Made by a program: the position numbers and the translations under genes. DNA of 47,962 nt, taken from NCBI RefSeq assembly GCF_013204855.1, contig NZ_JABMKZ010000047.1, positions 1 to 47,962 on the forward strand, written 5' to 3'. This document shows, piece by piece, positions 16,948 to 25,370 of this stretch (the first letter of the stretch is position 1; each line of letters starts with the position of its first letter). The notes below the pieces were generated by a model that was not told the DNA's origin, ran no database searches, and saw only the letters and a program-made list of their open reading frames with translations. Source of the stretch: Paenibacillus alba (GTDB lineage: Bacteria > Bacillota > Bacilli > Paenibacillales > NBRC-103111).

Positions 16948-18819
16948 ATGAAATTCCATAGAAAAGCGAAAGCTGTCGTGACATCCATGATGCTCATCTT
17001 GTGTTTATGTGTGACGGTTTGCGTACCCCTGGCAAGCGCAGGGTCGTATACGGCAGCCGTTAACCCAAATGCTTCGTATCAGACTTGGGAAGGATGGGGC
17101 ACCTCACTTGCTTGGTTTGCTAATCGAATCGGCGGTGCGCCGGATGCGGTAAGAAACAATTACGCCGATCAGTTCTTCAGCCCAAGCGGACTGAATATGA
17201 ACATTGTTCGCTACAATATCGGAGGCGGAGAGAATCCCGCTTATCCGAACAATATGGAGCTCCGCGCCCGAGTTCCCGGTTTCCAGCCTACACAGGGAAC
17301 CTATGATTGGACACAGGATGCGAACCAGCGCTGGTTCCTGCAGGCAGCCAAATCCAGAATTGCCTCCAGCGAGTTCCTGGCTGAGGCGTTCTCCAATTCT
17401 CCACCTTGGTGGATGACGCAAAGCGGGAGCGTGACAGGCAATTACGGCGCAGCGAACAATTTGAGAACAGATATGTACGATGCGTTTGCCGATTATTTGG
17501 TGACGGTGAATAAACATTTCAAAGACTACTGGGGCGTTACATTCCGAACGTTAACAGCACTTAATGAACCAATGGCAACTTGGTGGACGTATGGCAATCG
17601 CCAAGAGGGAAGTCATTTTGACCGACCGAATCAGGAGCAAATTATTCAAAAGGTAGCGGCAGCCCTTACTCTGCAGGGTTCTCCTACGACAGTTAGTGCT
17701 TCGGATGAAACGAGTATTGACGTTGGCCGAGATACGATTAACAGCTTCTCAGCGGCTACGAAATCCGTCGTATCCCAGTACAATGTGCACACGTACGGCG
17801 GGAATGATCGGGTTGGGTTTAATCAAGCGGCTGCCGGCAAGAAAATTTGGATGTCGGAGCATGGCGATGGAGATGCTTCCGGCATGCAGATGGCCAGATC
17901 TATTGTATATGACCTAAGATACATGAAAAATTCCGCCTGGGTGTATTGGCAGGCCGTTGACGGTGGCGGCTGGGGTATGCTCGATGTCAATGATCTGAAT
18001 GATCCCAACTCCAATTTTACGGCTGTCCAAAATAAAAAATATTGGGCGATGGCGCAATGGAGCAAGTATATCCGACCGGGATATACCATCATTGATATTC
18101 AGGATGGAAATTCCATCGCCGCCTATGATCAGGTTTCCAAAAAAATCGTTATCGTCACCATTAACGACAGCAGTGCCGCTAACACGGTTACGTATGATCT
18201 TTCGGCGTTCAGCTCGATTACAGGCTCTGTAACGGGGACGCGAACGGTAACGAGCACAAGCGAGAATCTCGCTCCTATTGCCGGACTCAGCTTGAGCAAT
18301 AAAACGTTCCAGCACACGCTTCCGGCAGGAGGCATTGCAACTTTCGTAATTTCGGGCGCGCAGTACACGCCAAGCACCGCACCGGCGATTGATACATCCG
18401 CTTACTACAAAATTATGGATCGCAACAGCGGGAAATTAATGGATGTGAGCGGCGCGTCTACAGCCAATGGCGGAGCTGTCATTCAATACACGGATAATGG
18501 AGGGACGAATCAGCAGTGGCAGTTCGTGGATGCAGGGGCTGGCTACTACAAGCTGAAAAATCGCAACAGCGGAAAAATATTGGACGTCACCAATGCCTCT
18601 CAAAATGATGGCATCGCAATCATTCAATATACCGACAACGGCGGAGCCAATCAACAATGGAGGCTGCTGGATGCAGGGGGCGGATATGTCAAATTCCAGA
18701 ATCGGAACAGCAGCAAGCTGATGGATGTGAGTGCCGCATCTACAGCGAACGGAGCCGCTATCGTGCAGAATGCGGATAACAGCGCGACGAGCCAACAATG
18801 GCAGTTGGTTAAGCAATAA
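16948..18819 (+). CDS. Secreted GH30 glycosidase with ricin-B lectin domain, probable endo-beta-1,6-galactanase
   Basis: This 623-residue protein starts behind AAGGAGGT. It has a signal peptide (cleavage near PLASA-G, residues 27-32). The catalytic domain, about 35-475, has the block QTWEGWGTSLAWFANRIGG that I associate with the GH30 subfamily of endo-beta-1,6-galactanases. Glu207 in TALNEP is the likely acid/base and Glu304 in IWMSEHGDGD the nucleophile. Residues about 486-623 form a ricin-B/CBM13-type trefoil with three QQW repeats, expected to bind sugar. It would cut galactan side chains outside the cell and feed the LplABC-type importer and the cytoplasmic GH35 enzyme. Xylanase or glucosylceramidase activity of other GH30 groups is less likely on sequence, but the exact specificity is inferred. 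Confidence 0.85.
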   Translation: MKFHRKAKAVVTSMMLILCLCVTVCVPLASAGSYTAAVNPNASYQTWEGWGTSLAWFANRIGGAPDAVRNNYADQFFSPSGLNMNIVRYNIGGGENPAYPNNMELRARVPGFQPTQGTYDWTQDANQRWFLQAAKSRIASSEFLAEAFSNSPPWWMTQSGSVTGNYGAANNLRTDMYDAFADYLVTVNKHFKDYWGVTFRTLTALNEPMATWWTYGNRQEGSHFDRPNQEQIIQKVAAALTLQGSPTTVSASDETSIDVGRDTINSFSAATKSVVSQYNVHTYGGNDRVGFNQAAAGKKIWMSEHGDGDASGMQMARSIVYDLRYMKNSAWVYWQAVDGGGWGMLDVNDLNDPNSNFTAVQNKKYWAMAQWSKYIRPGYTIIDIQDGNSIAAYDQVSKKIVIVTINDSSAANTVTYDLSAFSSITGSVTGTRTVTSTSENLAPIAGLSLSNKTFQHTLPAGGIATFVISGAQYTPSTAPAIDTSAYYKIMDRNSGKLMDVSGASTANGGAVIQYTDNGGTNQQWQFVDAGAGYYKLKNRNSGKILDVTNASQNDGIAIIQYTDNGGANQQWRLLDAGGGYVKFQNRNSSKLMDVSAASTANGAAIVQNADNSATSQQWQLVKQ

Positions 18820-18820
18820 G

Positions 18821-18868
18821 GAAAGGACTGTCCGAGAGCAGATATGTCTGCTGGAGGGCAGTCCTTTT
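18821..18868 (+). terminator. Terminator after the GH30 gene
   Basis: AAAGGACTG pairs with GCAGTCCTTT, with an inner AGCAGATATGTCTGCT hairpin. A short T run ends the right arm. Confidence 0.82.
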
Positions 18869-18950
18869 GAAATAAGTTCTCAGGAAAAGCAGGTATTCCC
18901 TGGTTTCTGTCGAAACCAATCGAATACTGTTGAATAAAAGGAGAATTTTG

Positions 18951-20717
18951 ATGTTACTTGGCATTACATGGCTTAGAAAACGCTTGGTTGTTCGCATTGT
19001 TGCGGCCGTTATGATCGTTGTTTTGGCATTATCGGCGGGCTACATCCTGATGGAATTTCGAAATGCCAAACATGCTGGAGTGGAGACGATATCTAGCTAT
19101 GGCATTCGATTAGCGGAAAGCTACAGCAAAGGGCTCGATATCCCTAAATTAGAGCAATTTCTTAAGGATCCGCAGGAAAATGATCTTTATTGGAACACAA
19201 GGCAGCAGTTAGATACTTATCGCACACAGATTGGTGCTCTTTATGTGTATTTAGTGCGAATTGATGAAAAACAACAACCCCTCATTATGATAGATGGACA
19301 ACCCAAAGACTCAGATTCAGCATCTCCCATCAATGAGGTTACTGACATTTCAGCAGTTGCTGTGCAAAAGTTGTTACAGGGCGAATCCACGAGTTCGGAT
19401 CTCATTGAAAACCCGAAATATGGAAAGTACATATCCACTTACACGCCAGTGAGAAATGCAGAGGGCAAAGTGATAGCCGTGCTTGGCATTGATACCGAGG
19501 CAGGTGTGACGGAGCGGATTTCCAAAAGCTTGATCAAAAGCAATATGGTTTTATATGCCCTCATGTTCGTCCTTACTTTACTGGGACTTGCCCTTGTGAT
19601 GTTGTTTGTTTCTCGGGCTCTTCGTCCTCTGCAGTGGATCGGCGCCAGTGCGGATAGTATTGCCAAAGGGGATATCGTATTGGCACGGCAGCAATTAGAA
19701 GCGAATCCGGTCCGCTCCATTGACGAAGTAGGCACGGTGTATAAAGCGATGCTGAAGATGTCTAATGAAATTAACGATATGCTCAAAAATATTGTATCCA
19801 ATGTGTCTACGACCTCTGACCAGTTCGTTCTGACAACACGGCACTTCAATAAGCAGGCTCATCATTTGCTGGATATGAATACCAAAGTGAACGCGTCGAT
19901 CGAAGTGGTGGCTGAAGGGGCGAATACGGTGCAGATCAGCACGAATGACAGCGCCCGATCCATGGAGGAAATGGCTACAGCGATTCAGCGCATTTCCGAA
20001 GCTTCCTTCACCGTATCGGATGCTTCGACGACCGCGTTGAAAAGCGCGGAGTCCGGTCAAGCCATCGTTCATAATATGAATGGACAATTCCTGACGATCA
20101 CTTCTGCGACAGAAGAAGCGCTCCATCGGGCGGCACTGCTGCGCGGGCACTCTCAGGAAATCGGCGTCGCTTTGTCGTCCATTTCGGAAATTGCCGAACA
20201 AACGAAACTGCTTGCCCTGAATGCTTCCATTGAAGCAGCCAGAGCCGGCGAGCATGGCGCCGGATTCGCGGTCGTAGCAGGGGAAGTGCGCAAGCTTGCC
20301 GACCATGCCGCAGGTTCAGCCAATCTGATAGCCTCCTTGCTGCAAAATATTCATAATGAGGTCCAGCGCATGGGAGATGCGATGGCCAACGGAATGAAAG
20401 AAGTGCAAACAGGGGCGACTTTATCCAAAAAAGCGGAAGCTTTCTTCACGCACATTGTGGAACAGTTCCGTTTCGTCACGGAACAGATTCAAGACATTTC
20501 CTCCGTAACGGAGCAAATGTCCGCGGGTGCTGAGGAAGTAACAGCTTCTGTCATTGATATTGCCCATATTGCCAAGACGTCCTCAGACGGCACTTCAAAT
20601 ATCCACAAACTGACGCATGATCAGCTTGTCATCGCCAAAGAAATTGCTGATTCTGCGGATGCGCTGAGTGGGCTTACCGATGAAATGAGAAAGTCTATTG
20701 AGCAAATCAACGTATAA
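18951..20717 (+). CDS. Methyl-accepting chemotaxis protein
   Basis: This 588-residue receptor starts at 18951 behind AAAAGGAG; the in-frame TTG at 18930 precedes the site. Membrane segments lie at about 13-35 and 199-220, leaving an extracellular ligand domain of about 160 residues. A HAMP domain follows, then the signalling domain with its hairpin tip EIAEQTKLLALNASIEAARAGE and GFAVVAGEVRKLAD. No C-terminal CheR-binding pentapeptide is visible. It has its own promoter region behind the GH30 terminator. Its position suggests chemotaxis to breakdown products of the polysaccharide, but the ligand is not known. Confidence 0.94.
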   Translation: MLLGITWLRKRLVVRIVAAVMIVVLALSAGYILMEFRNAKHAGVETISSYGIRLAESYSKGLDIPKLEQFLKDPQENDLYWNTRQQLDTYRTQIGALYVYLVRIDEKQQPLIMIDGQPKDSDSASPINEVTDISAVAVQKLLQGESTSSDLIENPKYGKYISTYTPVRNAEGKVIAVLGIDTEAGVTERISKSLIKSNMVLYALMFVLTLLGLALVMLFVSRALRPLQWIGASADSIAKGDIVLARQQLEANPVRSIDEVGTVYKAMLKMSNEINDMLKNIVSNVSTTSDQFVLTTRHFNKQAHHLLDMNTKVNASIEVVAEGANTVQISTNDSARSMEEMATAIQRISEASFTVSDASTTALKSAESGQAIVHNMNGQFLTITSATEEALHRAALLRGHSQEIGVALSSISEIAEQTKLLALNASIEAARAGEHGAGFAVVAGEVRKLADHAAGSANLIASLLQNIHNEVQRMGDAMANGMKEVQTGATLSKKAEAFFTHIVEQFRFVTEQIQDISSVTEQMSAGAEEVTASVIDIAHIAKTSSDGTSNIHKLTHDQLVIAKEIADSADALSGLTDEMRKSIEQINV

Positions 20718-20839
20718 CAAAACGACTTCAAGCCGTCAGGTTGAAAAGTTTTCTTGACTACCTGATTAAATTCCCCTAGAATAAGGAACAATCTTATTGA
20801 ATTTCCAATTTGATCCATACGAGTTGAGCAGCCATCTGT

Positions 20840-20873
20840 AGACACGACGCATCCGCATCGTGTCTATTTTGTT
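20840..20873 (+). terminator. Hairpin terminator before the LysR-type gene
   Basis: AGACACGA-CGC pairs with GCA-TCGTGTCT around an ATCC loop, followed by ATTTTGTTT. Confidence 0.75.
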
Positions 20874-20910
20874 TCAATTAAGCCACTAGCCGAAGAAAGA
20901 AGGGATCATC

Positions 20911-21858
20911 TTGGATTTATTACAGTTGAAATATTTTCAAACCGTAGCCAGACGTGAGCATATTACGCAAGCGGCCAAAGAACTTAACATTGCTCAGCCT
21001 TCCTTAAGCCAGACCATTGCTCGCTTGGAAGAAGATCTCGGCGTAACCTTATTTTACAGGCATGGAAGGAACATTCGATTAAATGAATCCGGGAAAGTAT
21101 TCCTGGAACATGTCGATCGGGTCTTTATGGAGCTGGAGAAAGGGAAGGAAGAAGCTCGCAAGCTGGCGGGAAAACAGCATGAAGTGCTCTCCATTGCGGC
21201 AATCCATCTCCCCTTCTTGCCGCAAGCGATTGCGAGCTTCGTGGCCAAACAGCCTGGTGTACATTTTCGCTTTCATCAAGGCTGCTATCTTTCTATGAAA
21301 AAATTGCTTGAGGCACGTGAAATCGACTTGTGCATTTCGGCTCCGCAAATTGATATTCCATCGGTTTCCAGCGTGGTTTTGCTGACAGAAGAAATTAGAC
21401 TGCTCGTTCCCAAGGGCCATAGATTGGCGGGACGGGGCCAAGTTAGGCTGGCGGAAGTGGCAAACGAGCCGTTCATTAGTTTGAAAGAAGGTTTCGGCTT
21501 GCGAGAAGCTACGGACGAATTTTGCCAAAAAGCTGGGTTCTCGCCCAACATTATTTTCGAGGTCGAAGAACCGCGCTTGATGCAGACTTTAGTTCGCTCA
21601 GGGGTCGGCATCTCGTTCATTCCGGAATTGTTTGGCCTGCATGAAACAGATTCGGAAACTGAAAGCTTGACCATTTCAGATCCGGCATGCACGCGCACAT
21701 TAAGTCTTTCTTGGCTGAATCGTACGGAGCAATCCCCAGCCTTTGAACGTTTTCGGCTATTTCTTATTCATTATTTCAACGATTTGCAGCAGCAGAAACT
21801 GGAGAAGTTGAAGTCACACAATTTGCCTAAAGTGATTCATAGGTTTAGAACGATATAA
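20911..21858 (+). CDS. LysR-family transcriptional regulator
   Basis: This 315-residue protein starts with TTG (MDLLQLKYFQTVA is the usual LysR start). The winged helix-turn-helix is ITQAAKELNIAQPSLSQTIA, and a linker helix and an effector-binding domain follow, from about residue 90. It resembles the regulators that sense small metabolites in amino-acid and sulfur pathways. It precedes the binding protein/permease/OsmC genes on the same strand. Three T-N11-A palindromes of the same design in the promoters at 21921, 27318 and 27377 are its probable targets. The effector is unknown. Confidence 0.93.
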   Translation: MDLLQLKYFQTVARREHITQAAKELNIAQPSLSQTIARLEEDLGVTLFYRHGRNIRLNESGKVFLEHVDRVFMELEKGKEEARKLAGKQHEVLSIAAIHLPFLPQAIASFVAKQPGVHFRFHQGCYLSMKKLLEAREIDLCISAPQIDIPSVSSVVLLTEEIRLLVPKGHRLAGRGQVRLAEVANEPFISLKEGFGLREATDEFCQKAGFSPNIIFEVEEPRLMQTLVRSGVGISFIPELFGLHETDSETESLTISDPACTRTLSLSWLNRTEQSPAFERFRLFLIHYFNDLQQQKLEKLKSHNLPKVIHRFRTI

Positions 21859-21867
21859 ATAAGTAAG

Positions 21868-21943
21868 ATTTTCATATTGGATATTAATCGGCTGCCCATC
21901 TATAATTTTTTTTGTACCTAATTCCTATAAAACTCATAAGAAT
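21868..21943 (+). promoter_or_regulatory. Promoter and LysR-type operator of the cystine-like ABC genes
   Basis: TTGGAT at 21877-21882 and TATAAT at 21901-21906 are 18 bases apart. The -35 box lies inside ATTTTCATATTGGATA (21868-21883), which recurs exactly in the ssuB-like promoter. ATTCCTAT (21921-21928) and ATAAGAAT (21936-21943) form an inverted repeat with a 7-base spacer and one mismatch, the T-N11-A design of LysR operators. It lies downstream of the -10 box, so it may be a repressor site, or a second start site may exist. Confidence 0.62.
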
Positions 21944-21995
21944 AGTGAGAATATAGGCGGGGGCAATACAGAAATGAGAAGGAGATGTCCAGCAG

Positions 21996-22811
21996 ATGAT
22001 TAGTTCTAAGGGGTTTCAGTTTGGAAAGAGAGCAGGGTTCTTGCTTACGGTAGGCCTACTGGCGGTAAGCTTATCGGGGTGTGGCGAGAAATCCGTCGGA
22101 GCGGCAGGAGCAAGCAAAGTGCTGACCATCGGTTCGACAGGCGGATTTTATCCGTATGTGTTTCAAAATAGCGAGACGAATAAATTAGAAGGCTACGAAG
22201 TCGATGTATGGACGGAGATCGGCAAGAAAATCAAGTATGAGATTAAGTGGCAAACGTCAGAGTTCAGCGGCTTGTTTGGACTTCTGGATACTGGGAAAAT
22301 TAATACGATTGCGAATTCAATCTCTGTAACGGATGAACGAAAGAAGAAATATTTATTCGATGAGCCATATGCCTATTCCGGTGCGCAATTAGTCGTTAAG
22401 AAAGGGAACGATGGCATACAATCTTTGGAAAATTTGAAAGGCAAGAAAGTAGCCATTCAATCCGGCACGAACTTTATTAATTTTGTGAAAGATTTTGATA
22501 AAAAAGGGGAAATCACTGTTGTCAATTATGAAACAGCAGAAGCCGGCTTCAATGATGTGGCTCTTAGCCGTGTCGATGCAACGTTCTCCACCAAAGCATC
22601 GGCGTTAGCGACAATTAAGAAAACGGGACTCCCTTTGCAATTGGCCGGTCAGCAGTTCAACGTTCTTCCGGCAGCTAATCCGTTTCTAACGAATGAGGAG
22701 AATAAGAAATTAATCGAGCAGGTCAATAAAGCTTTTCAAGAACTGCGCAAAGACGGCACATTAAGCAATTTGTCCAAAAAGTGGTTTACGGAAGATTTGA
22801 CGAATCCATAA
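21996..22811 (+). CDS. Amino-acid ABC transporter binding lipoprotein (cystine-like)
   Basis: This 271-residue protein starts behind AGAAGGAGATG. The signal ends in the lipobox SLSGC. The mature part is a type II periplasmic-binding domain of the polar amino-acid family: GSTGGFYPYVF, EGYEVDVWTEIGKKI, NSISVTDERKKKYLFDEPY and LKGKKVAIQSGTNF. The pattern is closest to cystine/cysteine-derivative binders such as TcyA, but ligand specificity cannot be read from sequence. The permease gene follows 36 bases later. No ATPase gene is next to it. Confidence 0.9.
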   Translation: MISSKGFQFGKRAGFLLTVGLLAVSLSGCGEKSVGAAGASKVLTIGSTGGFYPYVFQNSETNKLEGYEVDVWTEIGKKIKYEIKWQTSEFSGLFGLLDTGKINTIANSISVTDERKKKYLFDEPYAYSGAQLVVKKGNDGIQSLENLKGKKVAIQSGTNFINFVKDFDKKGEITVVNYETAEAGFNDVALSRVDATFSTKASALATIKKTGLPLQLAGQQFNVLPAANPFLTNEENKKLIEQVNKAFQELRKDGTLSNLSKKWFTEDLTNP

Positions 22812-22847
22812 GGGCAGCATCCCTGAAGAGGAAGGGAGGTGAGCCGG

Positions 22848-23531
22848 ATGCAGTTTGATTTGACGTATATGCTCTCGGCAATCCCGAGGCTGCTTCAGTA
22901 CATGTATCTGACGATTAGTATTGCCGTTATTTCCATGTTTTTCGGACTTGTTTTGGGACTCATTCTTGAGCATGTGATCCGTAAAAATATCAAAGGATTG
23001 GCGCCAGCGGCCAAGGTGTATATTTCATTTTTTCGCGCTACGCCGCTGCTTGTTCAATTGTTTATTCTTTACTATGGTATCCCGCAAATTATTCCGTTGT
23101 TTAGTGCGATGAATGCATTTACGGCTACCATCATCGGCATCAGTTTAAATAGCGCCGCTTATTTGGCTGAAATTATTCGTGCGGCTGTCCGCTCCGTTGA
23201 CCATGGCCAATGGGAAGCCGGTCTCTCCATCGGGATGTCCAGATGGCAGAGCATGAAGCGCATTATACTGCCGCAGGCATTTCGTATTGCGCTTCCATCC
23301 TTGGGCAATACCTTTGTCACCATACTGAAAGAAACCTCTCTCGGCTTTACGCTTGGATTAACGGAAATGCTGGCTAAAGCCAAGCTGCTGGCGGCAGATA
23401 CCTACAAATTTCTGGAATGTTTTTTGGCTGCGGCTATTTTATATTGGTTGACGGCAATCATCTTCGGCTACATACAACTGCGGCTTGAGCGTAAAGTCAA
23501 TCAGCCTTACGGCAGGGAAGTCGGTTTATGA
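22848..23531 (+). CDS. Amino-acid ABC transporter permease (cystine-like)
   Basis: This 227-residue membrane protein starts at ATG 22848, six bases after GGGAGGTG; the overlapping GTG at 22839 lies inside the binding site. It has five predicted membrane segments and the conserved loop EAGLSIGMSRWQSMKRIILP at about 120-139. ISLNSAAYLAEIIRAAVRSV is typical of HisMQ/TcyB permeases. It works with the lipoprotein encoded upstream. The ATPase that normally follows is missing; an OsmC-type gene takes its place. Confidence 0.92.
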   Translation: MQFDLTYMLSAIPRLLQYMYLTISIAVISMFFGLVLGLILEHVIRKNIKGLAPAAKVYISFFRATPLLVQLFILYYGIPQIIPLFSAMNAFTATIIGISLNSAAYLAEIIRAAVRSVDHGQWEAGLSIGMSRWQSMKRIILPQAFRIALPSLGNTFVTILKETSLGFTLGLTEMLAKAKLLAADTYKFLECFLAAAILYWLTAIIFGYIQLRLERKVNQPYGREVGL

Positions 23532-23562
23532 ATCAAATAGATTTCTGAAGGAGGAATAGCGG

Positions 23563-24093
23563 ATGAGCGGGTTAGTTGAATACCTGGCACAGAAAAAGAA
23601 AGCATTACTTGCACGCAAAAATAGATTGGAGCAAGAGGAGCGGATTGCTTCTCAGCAACTGAAGGCGAAGGTACAGGTGGCAGGCAGAAGCGGAATACGA
23701 GAAATCCGGATTCGTGATTATCAAATCATCAGCGACAGCGGGGAGGACTTTGCCGGATTCAATCTCGGACCAGGTTCCCCAGAGCTGCAGTTGGGTGTGC
23801 TTGGCAGTTGTTTATCGCATATTACTCTCATACAAGCCGCAGAACGCGGTGTGGAGCTTCATGCGATAGAAGTGGAAGTAACCGGTGAGATGCACCCATT
23901 CGCAGGGCGGCCAGGTTACGAGCAAATCCCTGTTTATTTACATAACATTGGCTACACGCTGAAGCTTACATCACCTGCGACAAGCGAAGACATTGCAGCT
24001 CTTCACCAAGCGGTGGAGCTGGCTTGTCCAATTCTTAATTTGCTGCAGCATCCGCAGGTTGTGAATAGTCGCGTCATTCACAATAACGAGTAA
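23563..24093 (+). CDS. OsmC-family protein
   Basis: This 176-residue cytoplasmic protein starts behind GGAGGAAT. An N-terminal lysine-rich helix (1-35) precedes the OsmC/Ohr fold. Cys83 in GSCLSHITLIQAAERG and Cys155 in ELACPILNLL are at the places of the two redox cysteines of the family, which reduces organic hydroperoxides. The usual substrate-contact Arg and Glu cannot be placed safely by eye. It is co-transcribed with the cystine-like transporter genes, which suggests a link with thiol or peroxide metabolism. Confidence 0.85.
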   Translation: MSGLVEYLAQKKKALLARKNRLEQEERIASQQLKAKVQVAGRSGIREIRIRDYQIISDSGEDFAGFNLGPGSPELQLGVLGSCLSHITLIQAAERGVELHAIEVEVTGEMHPFAGRPGYEQIPVYLHNIGYTLKLTSPATSEDIAALHQAVELACPILNLLQHPQVVNSRVIHNNE

Positions 24094-24128
24094 GAGAGTC
24101 ATGTTAGACGTGCTGAAGTGAAACAGAG

Positions 24129-24180
24129 AAAAGAGGTTGTCCCCCAAAGGTAAATGAACCTTGGCGGCAGCCTCTTTTCA
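24129..24180. terminator. Convergent (bidirectional) terminator
   Basis: AAAAGAGGTTG pairs with CAGCCTCTTTT around an inner CCAAGGTT-type hairpin. T-rich tails follow on both strands, so it can serve the OsmC operon and the opposing DsbA operon. Confidence 0.8.
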
Positions 24181-24202
24181 TCACAAGGGCCAGTGGAAGA
24201 AC

Positions 24203-24808
24203 TTAACGCGCTGTGCGAGCCAGCTCACGATCTATCGCATCCAGGAATTGATGCTTGAAAGCCATTCCGCGGATGACGGTTTCGCCAATTACGAACGTGG
24301 GTGCCGAGGTGATATTGGCTTCATAGTTGGCGTGATGAAGGGCCTTGCCATGCTTTTCTTTGTAAGTCCGCAGTTCCAGAGCTTGCCGATAGGCGGCAGG
24401 ATCAAGCCCAAGCTCAGCGGCTAGTTCCGTTAATACATCAATGTTGCCGATGTCCTTGCTTTCCAAGAAAAAGGCTTGATAAATTCGAGAATTGTAAGCT
24501 TTGCCTTGACCGTGCTCAATCGCAAATTGGTAGCCCTCAAAGGCTAAATGCGTGTAGGGCTGAGGCGAGAAAGGCGGCTTCACGATGGGGATTCCCAGCT
24601 CTGCGGCAATCGGAAAAACACGTTCCCGCCAGTCTTTCGTTATATAGTCACCTTCAGGACGCAAGGTCGGTGTTGGATAGGGACGAAGCTCGAAGGGCAA
24701 GTAGGCCACTTCAACCCCTCTTTCCGCCGCTGCGGCTTCAAGCTCGCCCTCGGCAAGAATACAGTAAGGACATACGTAATCGGAATAAACGTTAATGGTT
24801 AATGACAT
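24203..24808 (-). CDS. DsbA/FrnE-family thiol oxidoreductase, full-length copy
   Basis: This 201-residue protein has no signal peptide and should be cytoplasmic. It has a thioredoxin-type start with the CPYC motif (Cys13, Cys16), a helical insertion, and the cis-Pro segment SAPTFVIGE. The family (FrnE, DSBA-like) covers disulfide and dithiol oxidoreductases and isomerases. A good site (AGAGGAG) stands 7 bases before the start. It is the last gene of a minus-strand operon and is a close paralogue of the gene upstream (24840-25370). Confidence 0.88.
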   Translation of the reverse strand: MSLTINVYSDYVCPYCILAEGELEAAAAERGVEVAYLPFELRPYPTPTLRPEGDYITKDWRERVFPIAAELGIPIVKPPFSPQPYTHLAFEGYQFAIEHGQGKAYNSRIYQAFFLESKDIGNIDVLTELAAELGLDPAAYRQALELRTYKEKHGKALHHANYEANITSAPTFVIGETVIRGMAFKHQFLDAIDRELARTAR

Positions 24809-24839
24809 TGGTTTTCTCCTCTTCTCGAATATGATTTGT

Positions 24840-25370
24840 TTAGGAGCAGCCGTCCGCGCTGCAGCTTAATCCGTCAGTCCAGCGTTCCAGCCGCTCCCGC
24901 TTGGCTAATTCCGTGTCAATGAGCTCCAAGAATTGATCTTTGAAAAGAAGCCATTTGGCGACAGTATCGCCGATGACAAAGGTTGGGGCAGCTGTTATGT
25001 TGGCTTCCTGATAAGCGTGTTGAAGCGCTTGGCGGTGATGCTCTTGATAAGTCCGCTGTTCCAAAGCAGAGCGGAAGCTTGCACCATCAAGGCCCAGCTC
25101 CTCGGCCAGCTGCGTCAAAACGTCGATATCGCCGATGTCCAAGCTGTCTTGGAAAAAAGCGGTGTACATCCGCGAATTGTAAGCTTTGCCTTTGCCGTGT
25201 TCTTTGGCGAATTGAAAGCCTTCAAAGGCCAAATGGGTGTAGGGCTGGGGAGAGAAGGGCATATAGTCAATGATGACATCGCGTTCGGCAGCCGCTTGCT
25301 CTAATTGGGCTTCAGCCAAGAGACAGAAAGGACAAACATAATCAGAGTACACTTTGATCGTTAATGCCAT
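24840..25370 (-). CDS. DsbA/FrnE-family thiol oxidoreductase, internally shortened copy
   Basis: This 176-residue paralogue of the neighbouring protein has a CPFC motif (Cys13, Cys16) and the cis-Pro segment AAPTFVIGD. The start at 25370 lies about nine bases after GAAAGGA; an upstream in-frame GTG at 25388 precedes the site. Against the full copy it lacks exactly 41 residues (40-80 of that copy), joining YMPF directly to SPQPYTHLAFEG. It gains a cysteine-containing tail, CSADGCS. The start falls inside the NCS2 permease gene, so translation is probably coupled. Confidence 0.86.
   Translation of the reverse strand: MALTIKVYSDYVCPFCLLAEAQLEQAAAERDVIIDYMPFSPQPYTHLAFEGFQFAKEHGKGKAYNSRMYTAFFQDSLDIGDIDVLTQLAEELGLDGASFRSALEQRTYQEHHRQALQHAYQEANITAAPTFVIGDTVAKWLLFKDQFLELIDTELAKRERLERWTDGLSCSADGCS

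Noticed and set aside
19695..20306. Minus-strand open frame of 203 codons
   Set aside because: It is antisense to the chemoreceptor HAMP and signalling region, with unlikely composition (His-, Arg- and Phe-rich).
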